53,043 nt of DNA. It comes from Suilimivivens sp963618065 (GTDB lineage: Bacteria > Bacillota > Clostridia > Lachnospirales > Lachnospiraceae). The translations under genes and the position numbers were made by a program. Below the pieces are notes generated by a model. It had not been told where the DNA came from. It was given only the letters and a program-made list of their open reading frames with translations, and made no database searches. Positions 40,271-48,430 of this stretch are shown piece by piece (positions within the stretch are counted from its first letter, which is position 1; each line of letters starts with the position of its first letter). The stretch covers positions 1 to 53,043 of the forward strand of contig CAVERH010000018.1 in assembly GCA_963618065.1 (NCBI GenBank), written 5' to 3'.

Positions 40271-42184
40271 TTAGGGAAATACTGATTTAATCAGCATTTT
40301 CTTAGAATGAATTTCATCTTCATAAATATCTACGGCCTTTCTGTCCGGCAATGCCTGCTGCACTCCCTGTCTGGTAACACTGATCCCGGAAGCGTAAATT
40401 GCAAATTCAATGGCTTCCAGTAGATTTCTTCCCTCACTCAGATATACTGCCAACGCACTGATAAAGGAATCTGCACCTCCGGTAGTATCTACTGCTTCAA
40501 ACCCAGTACCATCAAAATACAGGGAATAATCGTCATTTTTCAGATAACATCCTCTTGCTCCCAAAGTTACGATAACATTCTTTACACCCCTATCTTTTAA
40601 AATAAAGGCCTTTTCTTCTATTGTTTTTTCCCCTGGAATCAGTACATGCAGCTCTTTCTCATTCGGAACCAGATAAGCAATATCCTGATATATTTCTTCT
40701 TTCATAATTCCGGCTACTGTAGGTTTCAAAATCACCTGTGTTCCATTCTCCCGGCAAAGCCTGATCGTGTGCTCCACTATCACTTCAGGAATTTCCGTAG
40801 AAACCAAACAAAACTTTGCTTTTTCGAATAAATACTCATATTTGTCTAATTGTTTAATACTCAATCCACTATTAGCTCCTGCATAAACGGTAATCGCGCT
40901 TTCTCCACTTTGATCTACATGAATATATGCTTTTCCTGTCGGAAGCACTGTATCAAACCTGATTCCATCCACATGCACATGGTTTTCCGTTAGATTTGTA
41001 TAAATTTGTCTGCCTTCTATATCATTTCCAAGACATCCTATTATGAAAACCTGTCCATCTAGTTTACCTACTCCAACAGCTTGATTTCCTCCCTTCCCAC
41101 CCGGGAAAATATAAACCTTATCTGCCATCTGCGTTTCTCCGGTATTAGGAATTTGATTGACCTTAATCGTCACATCCATATTCATGCTTCCAACTACCAC
41201 AATCTTCTCGCCCTGCCGGTCTACCGAAGGCTTTGCGACACTGTTCCGCATAACGATCTGAGGATCAAACTTACGAATCACTTCAATTCTTTTGTCCTTC
41301 ATAATCATATCTATCAGACACTTCACAGCATCGGATACCATCCGTGCAACAGGAAACTGAATTGCTGTAATACCATTTCCTACATATTCCAATGCCTGTT
41401 CATCTCCAATGGAGATGAGCGAAATTTCGTCTGGTACCATCATGTTATTTCTGGTTAATGTACGCTCTACACAACGTGCAATTTCCGGTGTTCCACAGAC
41501 AATTGCCGTTATACGCTCCATTATCACTTGAGATATTCCGATCTTCTCAATATCCTTAATGGAATCAGACGTATATATCCATACTGGGTTGTATTGAAGA
41601 TTATGATTCTGCATTGCTGTCTTATAACCATTCAAAATACTCATTTCTGCTGCAATACAGCCTATTTTCTGATGTCCCTTCTGGTAAAGCTGTTCAACTG
41701 CCAGTTTGGCTGCTTCCGACAACCGATAATAAAAAGTGGTATTCTGCTTTTCGTCAAATGATCTTGTATCACTAAGATATACAACTGCATCTTCCATACT
41801 TCCATCTACTACCAAATGAGAATCCTCAATTAAGAAACCGGAAATTTTCTTCGCTTTCATTTCCTTTACAATCTGCTTTGAAGTCTCTAAACCGTCTGTA
41901 TATCCCACTACAACACCATAGCCTTTTTCTCTTGCCGTCTCTTCGGCCACAAGCTGTATTTCCTGCTTTAACTGGCTATCCTTGCGGACGATCATACCAA
42001 TAAGGCGACTTTTCATTCCTTCCTTTTCCAGGAATTTGAAATAAGGAATATAATGCTCCTGATCGATTACATTCAGAACTTTTCTTCTGGTTTCATCACT
42101 GATATCATGATCCTTGCCATTCATGACCTTCGATACAGTAGACGCAGATACACCTGCAATTCTTGCAATATCCCGTATATTCAT
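40271..42184 (-). CDS. LacI-family regulator fused to a ribokinase domain
   Basis: A 637-residue two-part protein. Residues 1-55 are a LacI helix-turn-helix (IRDIARIAGVSASTVSKVMN). About 60-325 form a periplasmic-binding-like effector domain. About 330-620 are a complete ribokinase domain: VVVGSMNMDVTIKVNQIPN, PGGKGGNQAVGVGKLDG and FEAVDTTGGADSFISALAV. In the last motif GAGD is GGAD, with the catalytic Asp kept. No frameshift or stop lies between the parts. It heads the nucleoside operon, which it probably represses. The kinase part may act as a sensor or an enzyme. The start at 42184 (ATG) is preferred to a GTG three codons upstream. Confidence 0.92.
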   Translation of the reverse strand: MNIRDIARIAGVSASTVSKVMNGKDHDISDETRRKVLNVIDQEHYIPYFKFLEKEGMKSRLIGMIVRKDSQLKQEIQLVAEETAREKGYGVVVGYTDGLETSKQIVKEMKAKKISGFLIEDSHLVVDGSMEDAVVYLSDTRSFDEKQNTTFYYRLSEAAKLAVEQLYQKGHQKIGCIAAEMSILNGYKTAMQNHNLQYNPVWIYTSDSIKDIEKIGISQVIMERITAIVCGTPEIARCVERTLTRNNMMVPDEISLISIGDEQALEYVGNGITAIQFPVARMVSDAVKCLIDMIMKDKRIEVIRKFDPQIVMRNSVAKPSVDRQGEKIVVVGSMNMDVTIKVNQIPNTGETQMADKVYIFPGGKGGNQAVGVGKLDGQVFIIGCLGNDIEGRQIYTNLTENHVHVDGIRFDTVLPTGKAYIHVDQSGESAITVYAGANSGLSIKQLDKYEYLFEKAKFCLVSTEIPEVIVEHTIRLCRENGTQVILKPTVAGIMKEEIYQDIAYLVPNEKELHVLIPGEKTIEEKAFILKDRGVKNVIVTLGARGCYLKNDDYSLYFDGTGFEAVDTTGGADSFISALAVYLSEGRNLLEAIEFAIYASGISVTRQGVQQALPDRKAVDIYEDEIHSKKMLIKSVFP

Positions 42185-42204
42185 AAGCCCCACCCATCAA
42201 ATTT

Positions 42205-42222
42205 CTAAAAGCTTTTAGTAAA
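42205..42222. promoter_or_regulatory. Palindromic operator upstream of the LacI-ribokinase gene
   Basis: CTAAAAGCTTTTAG (42205-42218) is a perfect 14-bp palindrome overlapping TTTAGTAAA (42214-42222). An inverted copy TTTACTAAA lies at 42319-42327, 97 bases away. Central CpG is replaced by GpC, but half-sites of this type suit LacI-family regulators. Autoregulation is the simplest reading. Confidence 0.55.
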
Positions 42223-42354
42223 CTTGTTTTATTTATTCAAAGCTTAACACTTTGTGCGTTATATCGCAATATTTCCATATAACAAAACAATTTTCCGACA
42301 TGTTGCATAATTTACATCTTTACTAAACACTGTTTCGTTCTAAAAAAGAAAAAA

Positions 42355-42375
42355 GATTGCCAATAATAGGCAATC
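42355..42375 (-). terminator. Second terminator of the suf operon
   Basis: GATTGCC and GGCAATC form a 7-bp stem with a 7-base loop. On the minus strand it is followed by TTTTTTCTTTTTT, a strong U-tract. Confidence 0.85.
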
Positions 42376-42387
42376 CTAATATCATAA

Positions 42388-42410
42388 AAAGCAGCCATTA
42401 CAGCTGCTTT
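42388..42410 (-). terminator. First terminator of the suf operon
   Basis: AAAGCAGC (42388-42395) and GCTGCTTT (42403-42410) form an 8-bp stem overlapping the sufU stop codon, with U-rich RNA after it. It lies 12 bases before the second hairpin, so the operon ends in tandem terminators. Confidence 0.75.
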
Positions 42411-42865
42411 TCCATTGTAATATCTTCATCATCCTCTACATCTTCGCCCGACAATGCCTCTTTTAAGGTACGCCAGCCAAGCACGGCACACTTCACACGT
42501 GCCGGCATGTGGGCAATATCGCGAAGCGCGGATGCTTCCTCCAGAGAGTCGATTTCTTCCTCACTGGCTTCTCCCTTAATCATCTTCATAAAGGTCTGCC
42601 CTATCCGCAGGGCATCCTCCTTCTTCCTTCCGATGACCATCCCGAGCATAATGTCCGCGGAGGCCTGCGAGACTGCACATCCGTCTCCGACAAACGCTCC
42701 GTCCACAATCGTATCATCCTCGACCTTCAGCTTTAAGAAAATATCATCTCCACAGCTTGGATTGACGCCCTCAAGAACAATGTCGGCATCCGGCAGATCA
42801 TGTTTGAATTCCGGCCGTACATTATGTTCGGTTAAGATTTCATTATAAAAGCTTCTATTTTCCAT
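42398..42865 (-). CDS. sufU: SufU iron-sulfur/zinc sulfur-transfer protein
   Basis: A 155-residue SufU. The three zinc/sulfur-acceptor Cys are visible: NPSCGD, GDGCAVSQASA and RVKCAVLGW; the Asp in GDDIF is also present. SufU accepts sulfur from SufS and activates it. The insert between the second and third Cys (about 20 residues more than IscU) is typical of SufU. It overlaps the sufS end by 11 bases and closes the operon. Confidence 0.95.
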   Translation of the reverse strand: MENRSFYNEILTEHNVRPEFKHDLPDADIVLEGVNPSCGDDIFLKLKVEDDTIVDGAFVGDGCAVSQASADIMLGMVIGRKKEDALRIGQTFMKMIKGEASEEEIDSLEEASALRDIAHMPARVKCAVLGWRTLKEALSGEDVEDDEDITMEKQL

Positions 42866-44096
42866 ATCCCATCCTCTCCCTTACGCTTGCGATACTTTTT
42901 ACAAAAAGCTCTGCCTCTTCTTCCGTATTATAAAACATAAAGCTTGCACGTGTGGCAGATCCGATTCCGAGGTGCTGCAGCAAAGGCTGTGCACAATGAT
43001 GTCCTGCCCTGACACAGATTCCATCCGCAATCAGAATTTCACTCACATCATGCGGATGCACCTCATCAATTATAAATGTCAGGATTCCCGTGTGCTCTTC
43101 CGGCAGATCCGATCCCAGTACATGAACATGCGGAATCTCTCTAAGGCCATCGAGAGCTCGCTTTGTCACCTTAAGCTCCTGCTCCTGCATTGCAGCAAAT
43201 CCAATTTTCTGCACATAATCGATTGCCGCATGCAATCCGACTGCTCCGGCCGCATTCACCGTACCGGCTTCGAATTTATGCGGAAGCTCTGCATATTTTG
43301 CGCTTTCTCTGCTCACAGACTCAATCATCTCACCACCGGAAAGAAACGGCGGCATTGCTTTTAATAATTCCTTTTTACCGTATAATACTCCGATTCCCAT
43401 CGGTCCGAAAATTTTATGCCCGGAAAAGGCAAAAAAATCCGCACCCAGCTCTTGTACATTGACTGCCATGTGTGGCGTACTCTGTGCACCGTCTACCACA
43501 ACGACCGCATTTTTCTCATGCGCCATTGCTGCAATTTCCTTAACGGGATTCACTCTGCCAAGTACATTCGATACCTGCGTAATGGCAACAATTCTGGTAT
43601 TATCCGTAATCTGCTCCCGTACCTCGTCCATATCCAGAGAACCATCCTGCCGGCACTCCATAAACCGCAGCACCGCGCCTGTCGTTCTTGCCACCATCTG
43701 CCAGGGAAGCAGGTTGCTGTGATGCTCCATAATGGATACTAAGATCTCATCCCCTGCCTTCACATGACTTAAGCCGTAGCTGTATGCGACCAGATTGATG
43801 CTTTCTGTTGTATTTCTGGTAAAAACGATTTCTCTTACCGATTTCGCCCCGATAAAATCGCGTACAGCCTTGCGGGCATCCTCATACATCTGCGTTGCTT
43901 CAATGCTGAGAGGATAATTTCCACGTAACGGGTTTGCATTATGCTTTTTGTAAAATTCTTCTTCCGCATCAAGAACGGCCTGCGGACGCTGCGCGGTTGC
44001 TGCATTGTCAATATAAATCCAATCATGCTCCATGCCGGTATTCTTCCGGAATCCTTCTGAAGTCAGCAGGGGAAAATCGCTCCTGTAATCTGTCAT
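42855..44096 (-). CDS. sufS: SufS cysteine desulfurase
   Basis: A 413-residue class V aminotransferase-fold cysteine desulfurase of group II. FSGHKIFGPMG holds the PLP Lys228, VSNVLG and VDGAQSTPHM bind the cofactor, and VRAGHHCAQPLL holds the persulfide Cys368 in the short group-II loop. It takes sulfur from cysteine for the SufBCD scaffold, linking this operon to the cysteine-making genes elsewhere in the window. The ATG overlaps the sufD stop (ATGA). Confidence 0.97.
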   Translation of the reverse strand: MTDYRSDFPLLTSEGFRKNTGMEHDWIYIDNAATAQRPQAVLDAEEEFYKKHNANPLRGNYPLSIEATQMYEDARKAVRDFIGAKSVREIVFTRNTTESINLVAYSYGLSHVKAGDEILVSIMEHHSNLLPWQMVARTTGAVLRFMECRQDGSLDMDEVREQITDNTRIVAITQVSNVLGRVNPVKEIAAMAHEKNAVVVVDGAQSTPHMAVNVQELGADFFAFSGHKIFGPMGIGVLYGKKELLKAMPPFLSGGEMIESVSRESAKYAELPHKFEAGTVNAAGAVGLHAAIDYVQKIGFAAMQEQELKVTKRALDGLREIPHVHVLGSDLPEEHTGILTFIIDEVHPHDVSEILIADGICVRAGHHCAQPLLQHLGIGSATRASFMFYNTEEEAELFVKSIASVRERMGYGK

Positions 44097-45004
44097 ATGC
44101 TGTCTCCTCCCAGTTCCTTGTCAATCATTGCGGTAAAAGCTTCATCTGCAATGAGACTCTTTAATCGTTCAATACCGGCTCTTGCCATCATATCTTCTGC
44201 CTGTTCCCTGCTGATTCCTCTGCTTGCCAGATAGAACAGCGTATCCTCATCCAGCTCTCCAATCGTTGCGCCGTGGTTACCTACCACATTTTCCTCCGAA
44301 CAAAGAATAACCGGAACCGTCTTGTTCTCCACGTCCTCACCCAGCATCAGCACGGTTTCCTGCTCGTTTCCTACAGAATCAGAGGCTCCTGTCTTAAAAT
44401 CAATCGTTCCCCGGAAAATCTTCTTCGCTCCATCCCGCAAAGAGCCCTGTACATTGATTTCACTTTCCGTACATCTGCCAAAATGGTTAACTACCTCATT
44501 CAGATCAATGACATGGGTATGCTCTCCAATATATCCGATATCGCTCTTAAAGCTGCTTTTCTCACCCTTTAAGTCAATCGCCGTGTCTGAATAAATGTCT
44601 CCTTTTCCGAGATAAATCTGAACCAGCTCGATACAGGCCTTCTTTTCACAGGAACCCTGAATGGCATTGTATATAAGGGAATCCTCTGCACTGTGCTGTA
44701 ACTGGATGAGACGGACATGCGCCCCCTCTTCCAGAGTCAGATTCGTGCACACTGCAAGCTTATTCTCCGGCATATAATCCATATAAACGATGATCTGCTC
44801 ATCCTTTGCCGCATGAATATTAAATTTCTTACTGCTGTATTCTCCCTCTCCACGAATGGAAAAGTGGACAGGTTCTTCTTTCACCGCTACGTTTTCTTCC
44901 GGAAGTACGGTTGTATGTTCCATATCCCAGGGAAGCTTTGTCTCATTGACCTTCAGCCAATTCCAGGTCTTCGATGGGAGCTTATTGATAATCATATCTG
45001 TCAT
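44093..45004 (-). CDS. sufD: SufD scaffold subunit
   Basis: A 303-residue SufB/SufD-family beta-helix protein. The C-terminal core EENVVGNHGATIGELDEDTLFYLASRGISREQAEDMM is the family signature, here cited by its ends: ENVVGNHGAT and SRGISREQAEDMM. It lacks the longer N-terminal region of SufB. It forms the SufB2-C2-D-type scaffold complex. It is shorter than E. coli SufD (423 residues), as usual in Clostridia. Confidence 0.93.
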   Translation of the reverse strand: MTDMIINKLPSKTWNWLKVNETKLPWDMEHTTVLPEENVAVKEEPVHFSIRGEGEYSSKKFNIHAAKDEQIIVYMDYMPENKLAVCTNLTLEEGAHVRLIQLQHSAEDSLIYNAIQGSCEKKACIELVQIYLGKGDIYSDTAIDLKGEKSSFKSDIGYIGEHTHVIDLNEVVNHFGRCTESEINVQGSLRDGAKKIFRGTIDFKTGASDSVGNEQETVLMLGEDVENKTVPVILCSEENVVGNHGATIGELDEDTLFYLASRGISREQAEDMMARAGIERLKSLIADEAFTAMIDKELGGDSI

Positions 45005-45016
45005 GGCTTTTTCTCC

Positions 45017-46423
45017 TTATCCTATGCTGCCCTTCATTTCAAGACGAATCAGATTGTTCATTTCTACGGCATATTCCAGCGGAAGCTCTTTTGACACATT
45101 ATCTGCGAATCCGCTGACAAGAAGTGCTCTGGCATCTTCCTCGCTCATGCCTCTGGACATTAAATAAAATACGGCATCGTCACTGATACTTCCGATCTTC
45201 GCCTCATGTCCTACGGCAGCATCCTTTGTCCGGATGTCCATAGCCGGTATTGTATCCGAACGGGACTCGGAATCCAGCATCAGGGACTGACAGGAAACCG
45301 CAGATTTCGACTTCTTCGCTTCCTTGTTAATCACCACACTGCTCCGGAAGGTGCTGATTCCACCGCCCTTACTGATGGAACGGGTATTCATATAAGAGCT
45401 TGTATTCGGCGCGGCATGAACTACCTTCGCACCGGTATCCAGATTCTGTCCTTTTCCGGCAAAGGTTACACCGGTAAATTCCATCTTGGCACCCTCTCCC
45501 TTTAAGATACTCATCGGATACAGACAGCCGACATGGGAGCCAAATGAACCGGAAACCCATTCGATCGTACCGCCTTCCTCCACAACTGCTCTTTTGGTAT
45601 TGAGGTTATACATATTTTTAGACCAGTTTTCAATGGTCGAATAACGCAGCTTTGCATTTTTCTTCACGTAAAGCTCCACGCATCCGGCATGAAGATTGGC
45701 TACGTTATATTTCGGAGCCGAACATCCTTCGATGAAATGCAGGCTTGCACCTTCATCAACAATAATTAAGGTATGCTCAAACTGTCCCGCACCTTTTGCA
45801 TTCAGTCGGAAATAGGACTGCAGCGGAATTGAAACCTGCACTCCCTTCGGCACATAAACAAAGGAACCGCCGGACCACACTGCTCCATGCAGTGCTGCAA
45901 ATTTGTGATCCCGTGGCGTCACCAGTTTCATAAAGTACCTGCGCACCATATCTGCATATTCACCCTTTAAGGCACTTTCCATATCGGTATAAACGACACC
46001 TTCCGCTTCCACCTCGGATTTTACGTTATGATAAACCAGCTCGGAATCATACTGGGCACCCACACCGGCCAGGGATTTCCGTTCTGCCTGCGGGATTCCC
46101 AATCGTTCAAAGGTATCCTTAATATCCTGCGGTACATCCTTCCATGATCCCTGCATCCTGGTATTTGGCCGTACATAGGTGGCAATATGGTCAATGTCCA
46201 GACCCTCAATGGAAGGTCCCCAGTTGGGAATAGTCATTTCATTATAAATTTGCAGGGATTGAAGACGAAACTGCTGCATCCACACAGGATCATCCTTTTC
46301 CTTCGACAGCTTGTCTACAATTTCCGGGGTCAGACCCTCTTCCATACGATAAGCATCTTTTTCTTCATCACGGATATCATAGATGCTGCGGTCAATATCA
46401 TCTACCTGGCTTTTCTCTCTCAT
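45017..46423 (-). CDS. sufB: SufB scaffold subunit
   Basis: A 468-residue SufB. VWSGGSFVYVPKGVQVSIPLQ, LHFIEGCSAPKY and MSRGMSEEDARALLVSGFAD are conserved SufB blocks, and a Cys-containing CVELYVKKNAKLRYS stretch lies in the beta-helix. It is the main site of cluster assembly. It starts 17 bases after sufC, with a GGGGTGC upstream that is a modest ribosome site. Confidence 0.97.
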   Translation of the reverse strand: MREKSQVDDIDRSIYDIRDEEKDAYRMEEGLTPEIVDKLSKEKDDPVWMQQFRLQSLQIYNEMTIPNWGPSIEGLDIDHIATYVRPNTRMQGSWKDVPQDIKDTFERLGIPQAERKSLAGVGAQYDSELVYHNVKSEVEAEGVVYTDMESALKGEYADMVRRYFMKLVTPRDHKFAALHGAVWSGGSFVYVPKGVQVSIPLQSYFRLNAKGAGQFEHTLIIVDEGASLHFIEGCSAPKYNVANLHAGCVELYVKKNAKLRYSTIENWSKNMYNLNTKRAVVEEGGTIEWVSGSFGSHVGCLYPMSILKGEGAKMEFTGVTFAGKGQNLDTGAKVVHAAPNTSSYMNTRSISKGGGISTFRSSVVINKEAKKSKSAVSCQSLMLDSESRSDTIPAMDIRTKDAAVGHEAKIGSISDDAVFYLMSRGMSEEDARALLVSGFADNVSKELPLEYAVEMNNLIRLEMKGSIG

Positions 46424-46440
46424 TTCACGCGCACCCCTTC

Positions 46441-47187
46441 TTATTTCCCGAATTTCTCGAAACCTTTTTCATTAATTTCATCCACCAGAGAAGCATCTCC
46501 GTTTTTGACAATTTTTCCTTCATCCATGACATGGGTAACATCCACATGCAGGGATTCCAGAATCCTCGTACTGTGTGTGATAATCAGAAGACTTCCCTTG
46601 CACCGTTCCTTATATAACCGGATTCCTTTGGAAACCGTCCGGACCGCATCGACATCAAGACCGGAATCCGTTTCATCCAGAATTGCAAGCTTGGGCTCTA
46701 ACATCAGCATCTGCAGAATCTCTGCTTTCTTTTTCTCTCCTCCGGAAAAGCCAACATTCAGATCACGCTCTGCATAAGATTCATCCATGGAAAGCAGCTT
46801 CATAGTTTCCGAAAGCTTCTTCTTAAAATCCCACAGACGGATCCGCTTTCCGCATTTTTGCTCCAAAGCACTGCGGATAAAGGCACTCAGCGTTACTCCG
46901 GGCACCTCGAGCGGATTCTGGAAGGATAAGAAGATTCCCTTCTTCGCACGCTCATCCACTGATAACTCTGTAATATCTTCTCCATCAAAAAGAATGCTGC
47001 CGGAAGTAACCGTATAACGGGGATGTCCTGTGATGGCATAACCCAGTGTCGATTTACCTGTTCCATTCGGTCCCATAAGCACATGCGTTTCATCGCTTCC
47101 AATGGAAAGGTCCACTCCGTGCAGAATTTCTTTATCTTCTACATTAACATGTAAATCTTTAATTTCTAACAAAGTATGTTTTGACAT
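46441..47187 (-). CDS. sufC: SufC ATPase
   Basis: A 248-residue ABC-type ATPase of the Suf scaffold. Walker A is GPNGTGKST, signature FSGGEKKKAEI, Walker B LAILDETDSGLD, and the H-loop ITHSTRI. FLSFQNPLEVPGVT is typical of SufC. It is the first gene of the sufCBDSU operon, with AGGAGG eight bases before the start. Order and content fit Firmicutes Suf systems. Confidence 0.97.
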   Translation of the reverse strand: MSKHTLLEIKDLHVNVEDKEILHGVDLSIGSDETHVLMGPNGTGKSTLGYAITGHPRYTVTSGSILFDGEDITELSVDERAKKGIFLSFQNPLEVPGVTLSAFIRSALEQKCGKRIRLWDFKKKLSETMKLLSMDESYAERDLNVGFSGGEKKKAEILQMLMLEPKLAILDETDSGLDVDAVRTVSKGIRLYKERCKGSLLIITHSTRILESLHVDVTHVMDEGKIVKNGDASLVDEINEKGFEKFGK

Positions 47188-47214
47188 CTGCTTTTCCTCC
47201 TGATATTTGCTCGC

Positions 47215-47279
47215 TAATGAGCCTCAGAGAAAACCAAATATCTGCTTCGCATCTGCCTGGTTTTCTCTGAGGCTCATTA
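47215..47279 (-). promoter_or_regulatory. Long hairpin at the 5' end of the suf mRNA
   Basis: Positions 47215-47236 and 47258-47279 are a perfect 22-bp inverted repeat (arms begin TAATGAGCCTCAGAG) around a 21-base loop. It lies 28 bases upstream of sufC. With the predicted start near 47269, most of the hairpin would be at the very 5' end of the transcript. A role in mRNA stability or as a weak attenuator is possible; no T-run follows. Confidence 0.75.
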
Positions 47280-47309
47280 TATCCCTATTTACCTACCGTG
47301 TAAATAGGT
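47276..47309 (-). promoter_or_regulatory. suf promoter with overlapping operator dyad
   Basis: On the minus strand TTTACA (47299-47304) and TATAAT (47276-47281) are 17 bases apart. CCTATTTAC (about 47284-47292) and GTAAATAGG (about 47300-47308) form a 9-bp inverted repeat with a 7-base spacer, lying exactly over the -35 box and spacer. The position suits a repressor such as an IscR/Rrf2-type iron-sulfur sensor, but no such gene is in the window. Confidence 0.65.
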
Positions 47310-47347
47310 TATTTAGCAGTTTTATTTTTTTTTCCTTCTCTGTGTCA

Positions 47348-48121
47348 TTATCCTCTCTCATAAACTAAAAGCAGTGTTCCATCCTCTACCGACACCATTG
47401 CGTTCTGTCCGATAAAGGAGTTGCTTACACCTAGCGTAAAATCTGAGGTCAGACCCCCGACATATTCGTACTTAAGTCCCCGTATGACTACGCCGTCTGC
47501 CTTGTCGCTCAGACAGATCACTGACAGGCTTCCCTTAAGAGCAGAGGAAAACGTTTTACAGCCGTTCCACAGAATTTCCATCCGGATACCGTCACCCATC
47601 ATCTGGATCTGACAGCCCTTTTTTGCATAATGGCTCATCAGCTGTACATTGGCAAATGTATGGGAAACCCGCGCTCCACCGCAGCCACCATAAATCAGGA
47701 TTTCATGGTATCCTTCTTCGTAGGCTCTCGCTACGGCCAGTCCCATATCTGTGTCATCCTTTTCAACCGGAACAACTTCATGCGGAATCTCATCGACTGC
47801 CGCTTTCACCACCTCTTCGGTAAGGACTTCATCATACTCCAACGAATCCAGATCTCCTACCAGAAAATCCGGACGCATCTTATTTTCCAATAAAAATCTC
47901 AGCCCGCCATCAGCCGCAATCACATAAATATCCTTTTTCACTTCCGGCTTACAGCATCCGCTGTGGCAGGTTGTACAGTCATGGGTACAGCTTTCATCCT
48001 GCGCCCCATAGCCTGCCCATCTTAAAAGTGTCAGTAATTGTGCAGCTTCATTTCCCATAGGTGAAGCCCCGATGATAATGGCCTGTTTATATTCTCTGGT
48101 TATTGGATTCATAATGTTCAT
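47348..48121 (-). CDS. thiN: Thiamine diphosphokinase with an inserted Cys cluster
   Basis: A 257-residue thiamine pyrophosphokinase (ThiN). VIAADGGLRFLLENKMRPDF, VGDLDSLEYDE, EKDDTDMGLAVARA and GGARVSHTFANVQLM are the catalytic and dimer motifs, and GGLTSDFTLGVSNSF is near the end. Between the first strand (IIIGASPMG) and the ADGG motif there is an insert of about 30 residues with five Cys and two His (SCTHDCTTCHSGCCK), a possible metal site absent from ordinary ThiN. It lies upstream of suf on the same strand. Confidence 0.88.
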   Translation of the reverse strand: MNIMNPITREYKQAIIIGASPMGNEAAQLLTLLRWAGYGAQDESCTHDCTTCHSGCCKPEVKKDIYVIAADGGLRFLLENKMRPDFLVGDLDSLEYDEVLTEEVVKAAVDEIPHEVVPVEKDDTDMGLAVARAYEEGYHEILIYGGCGGARVSHTFANVQLMSHYAKKGCQIQMMGDGIRMEILWNGCKTFSSALKGSLSVICLSDKADGVVIRGLKYEYVGGLTSDFTLGVSNSFIGQNAMVSVEDGTLLLVYERG

Positions 48122-48247
48122 AACTCCTCTTTATATAAGTCACCTTCCTTATAAATGAGTATACCACATTTTTTCGCACCTGATTTATATAGAATCTTAA
48201 ACTTTTCGTCACCAGAGCTTAAAAGGGTAAATTGAAGGTAAATAGAC

Positions 48248-48273
48248 TCAAGAAATTTTGATCAAGAAATTTT
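48248..48273. repeat. Direct repeat upstream of the MATE promoter
   Basis: TCAAGAAATTTT occurs at 48248-48259 and 48262-48273, a 14-bp period, ending 15 bases before the -35 box. It may be an activator or repressor site for the MATE gene. Confidence 0.5.
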
Positions 48274-48287
48274 AGAGTAAAATCCCC

Positions 48288-48316
48288 TTGACACAAAAAT
48301 ATACCATTGCTATAAT
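48288..48316 (+). promoter_or_regulatory. Strong promoter of the MATE gene
   Basis: TTGACA (48288-48293) and TATAAT (48311-48316) are perfect consensus boxes with a 17-base spacer. Transcription should begin near 48323. Confidence 0.9.
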
Positions 48317-48322
48317 AACAGG

Positions 48323-48409
48323 CAAATGCTCGGAGGGCGAGTTGTTCAGAGAAGCAACAGCCGGATAAGAGGCAGATTGAAATATCTGTTTCTTGTCCGG
48401 CTATTTTTT
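48323..48409 (+). promoter_or_regulatory. Leader with intrinsic terminator (attenuator) before the MATE gene
   Basis: The leader RNA ends in a strong terminator. AGCCGGATAAG (48359-48369) pairs with CTTGTCCGGCT (48392-48402), with CAGAT/ATCTG inside, followed by a T6 run (48404-48409). It lies between the promoter and the gene's ribosome site (GGAGG 48418-48422), so the gene is off unless the terminator is bypassed. GCTCG/CGAG and TGTT/AACA pairings upstream offer an alternative fold. A GGAGGG at 48332-48337 followed by a TTG could start an eight-codon frame (MFREATAG) ending in the terminator stem. Confidence 0.7.
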
Positions 48410-48430
48410 ATGCAAAAGGAGGAATGTAAA

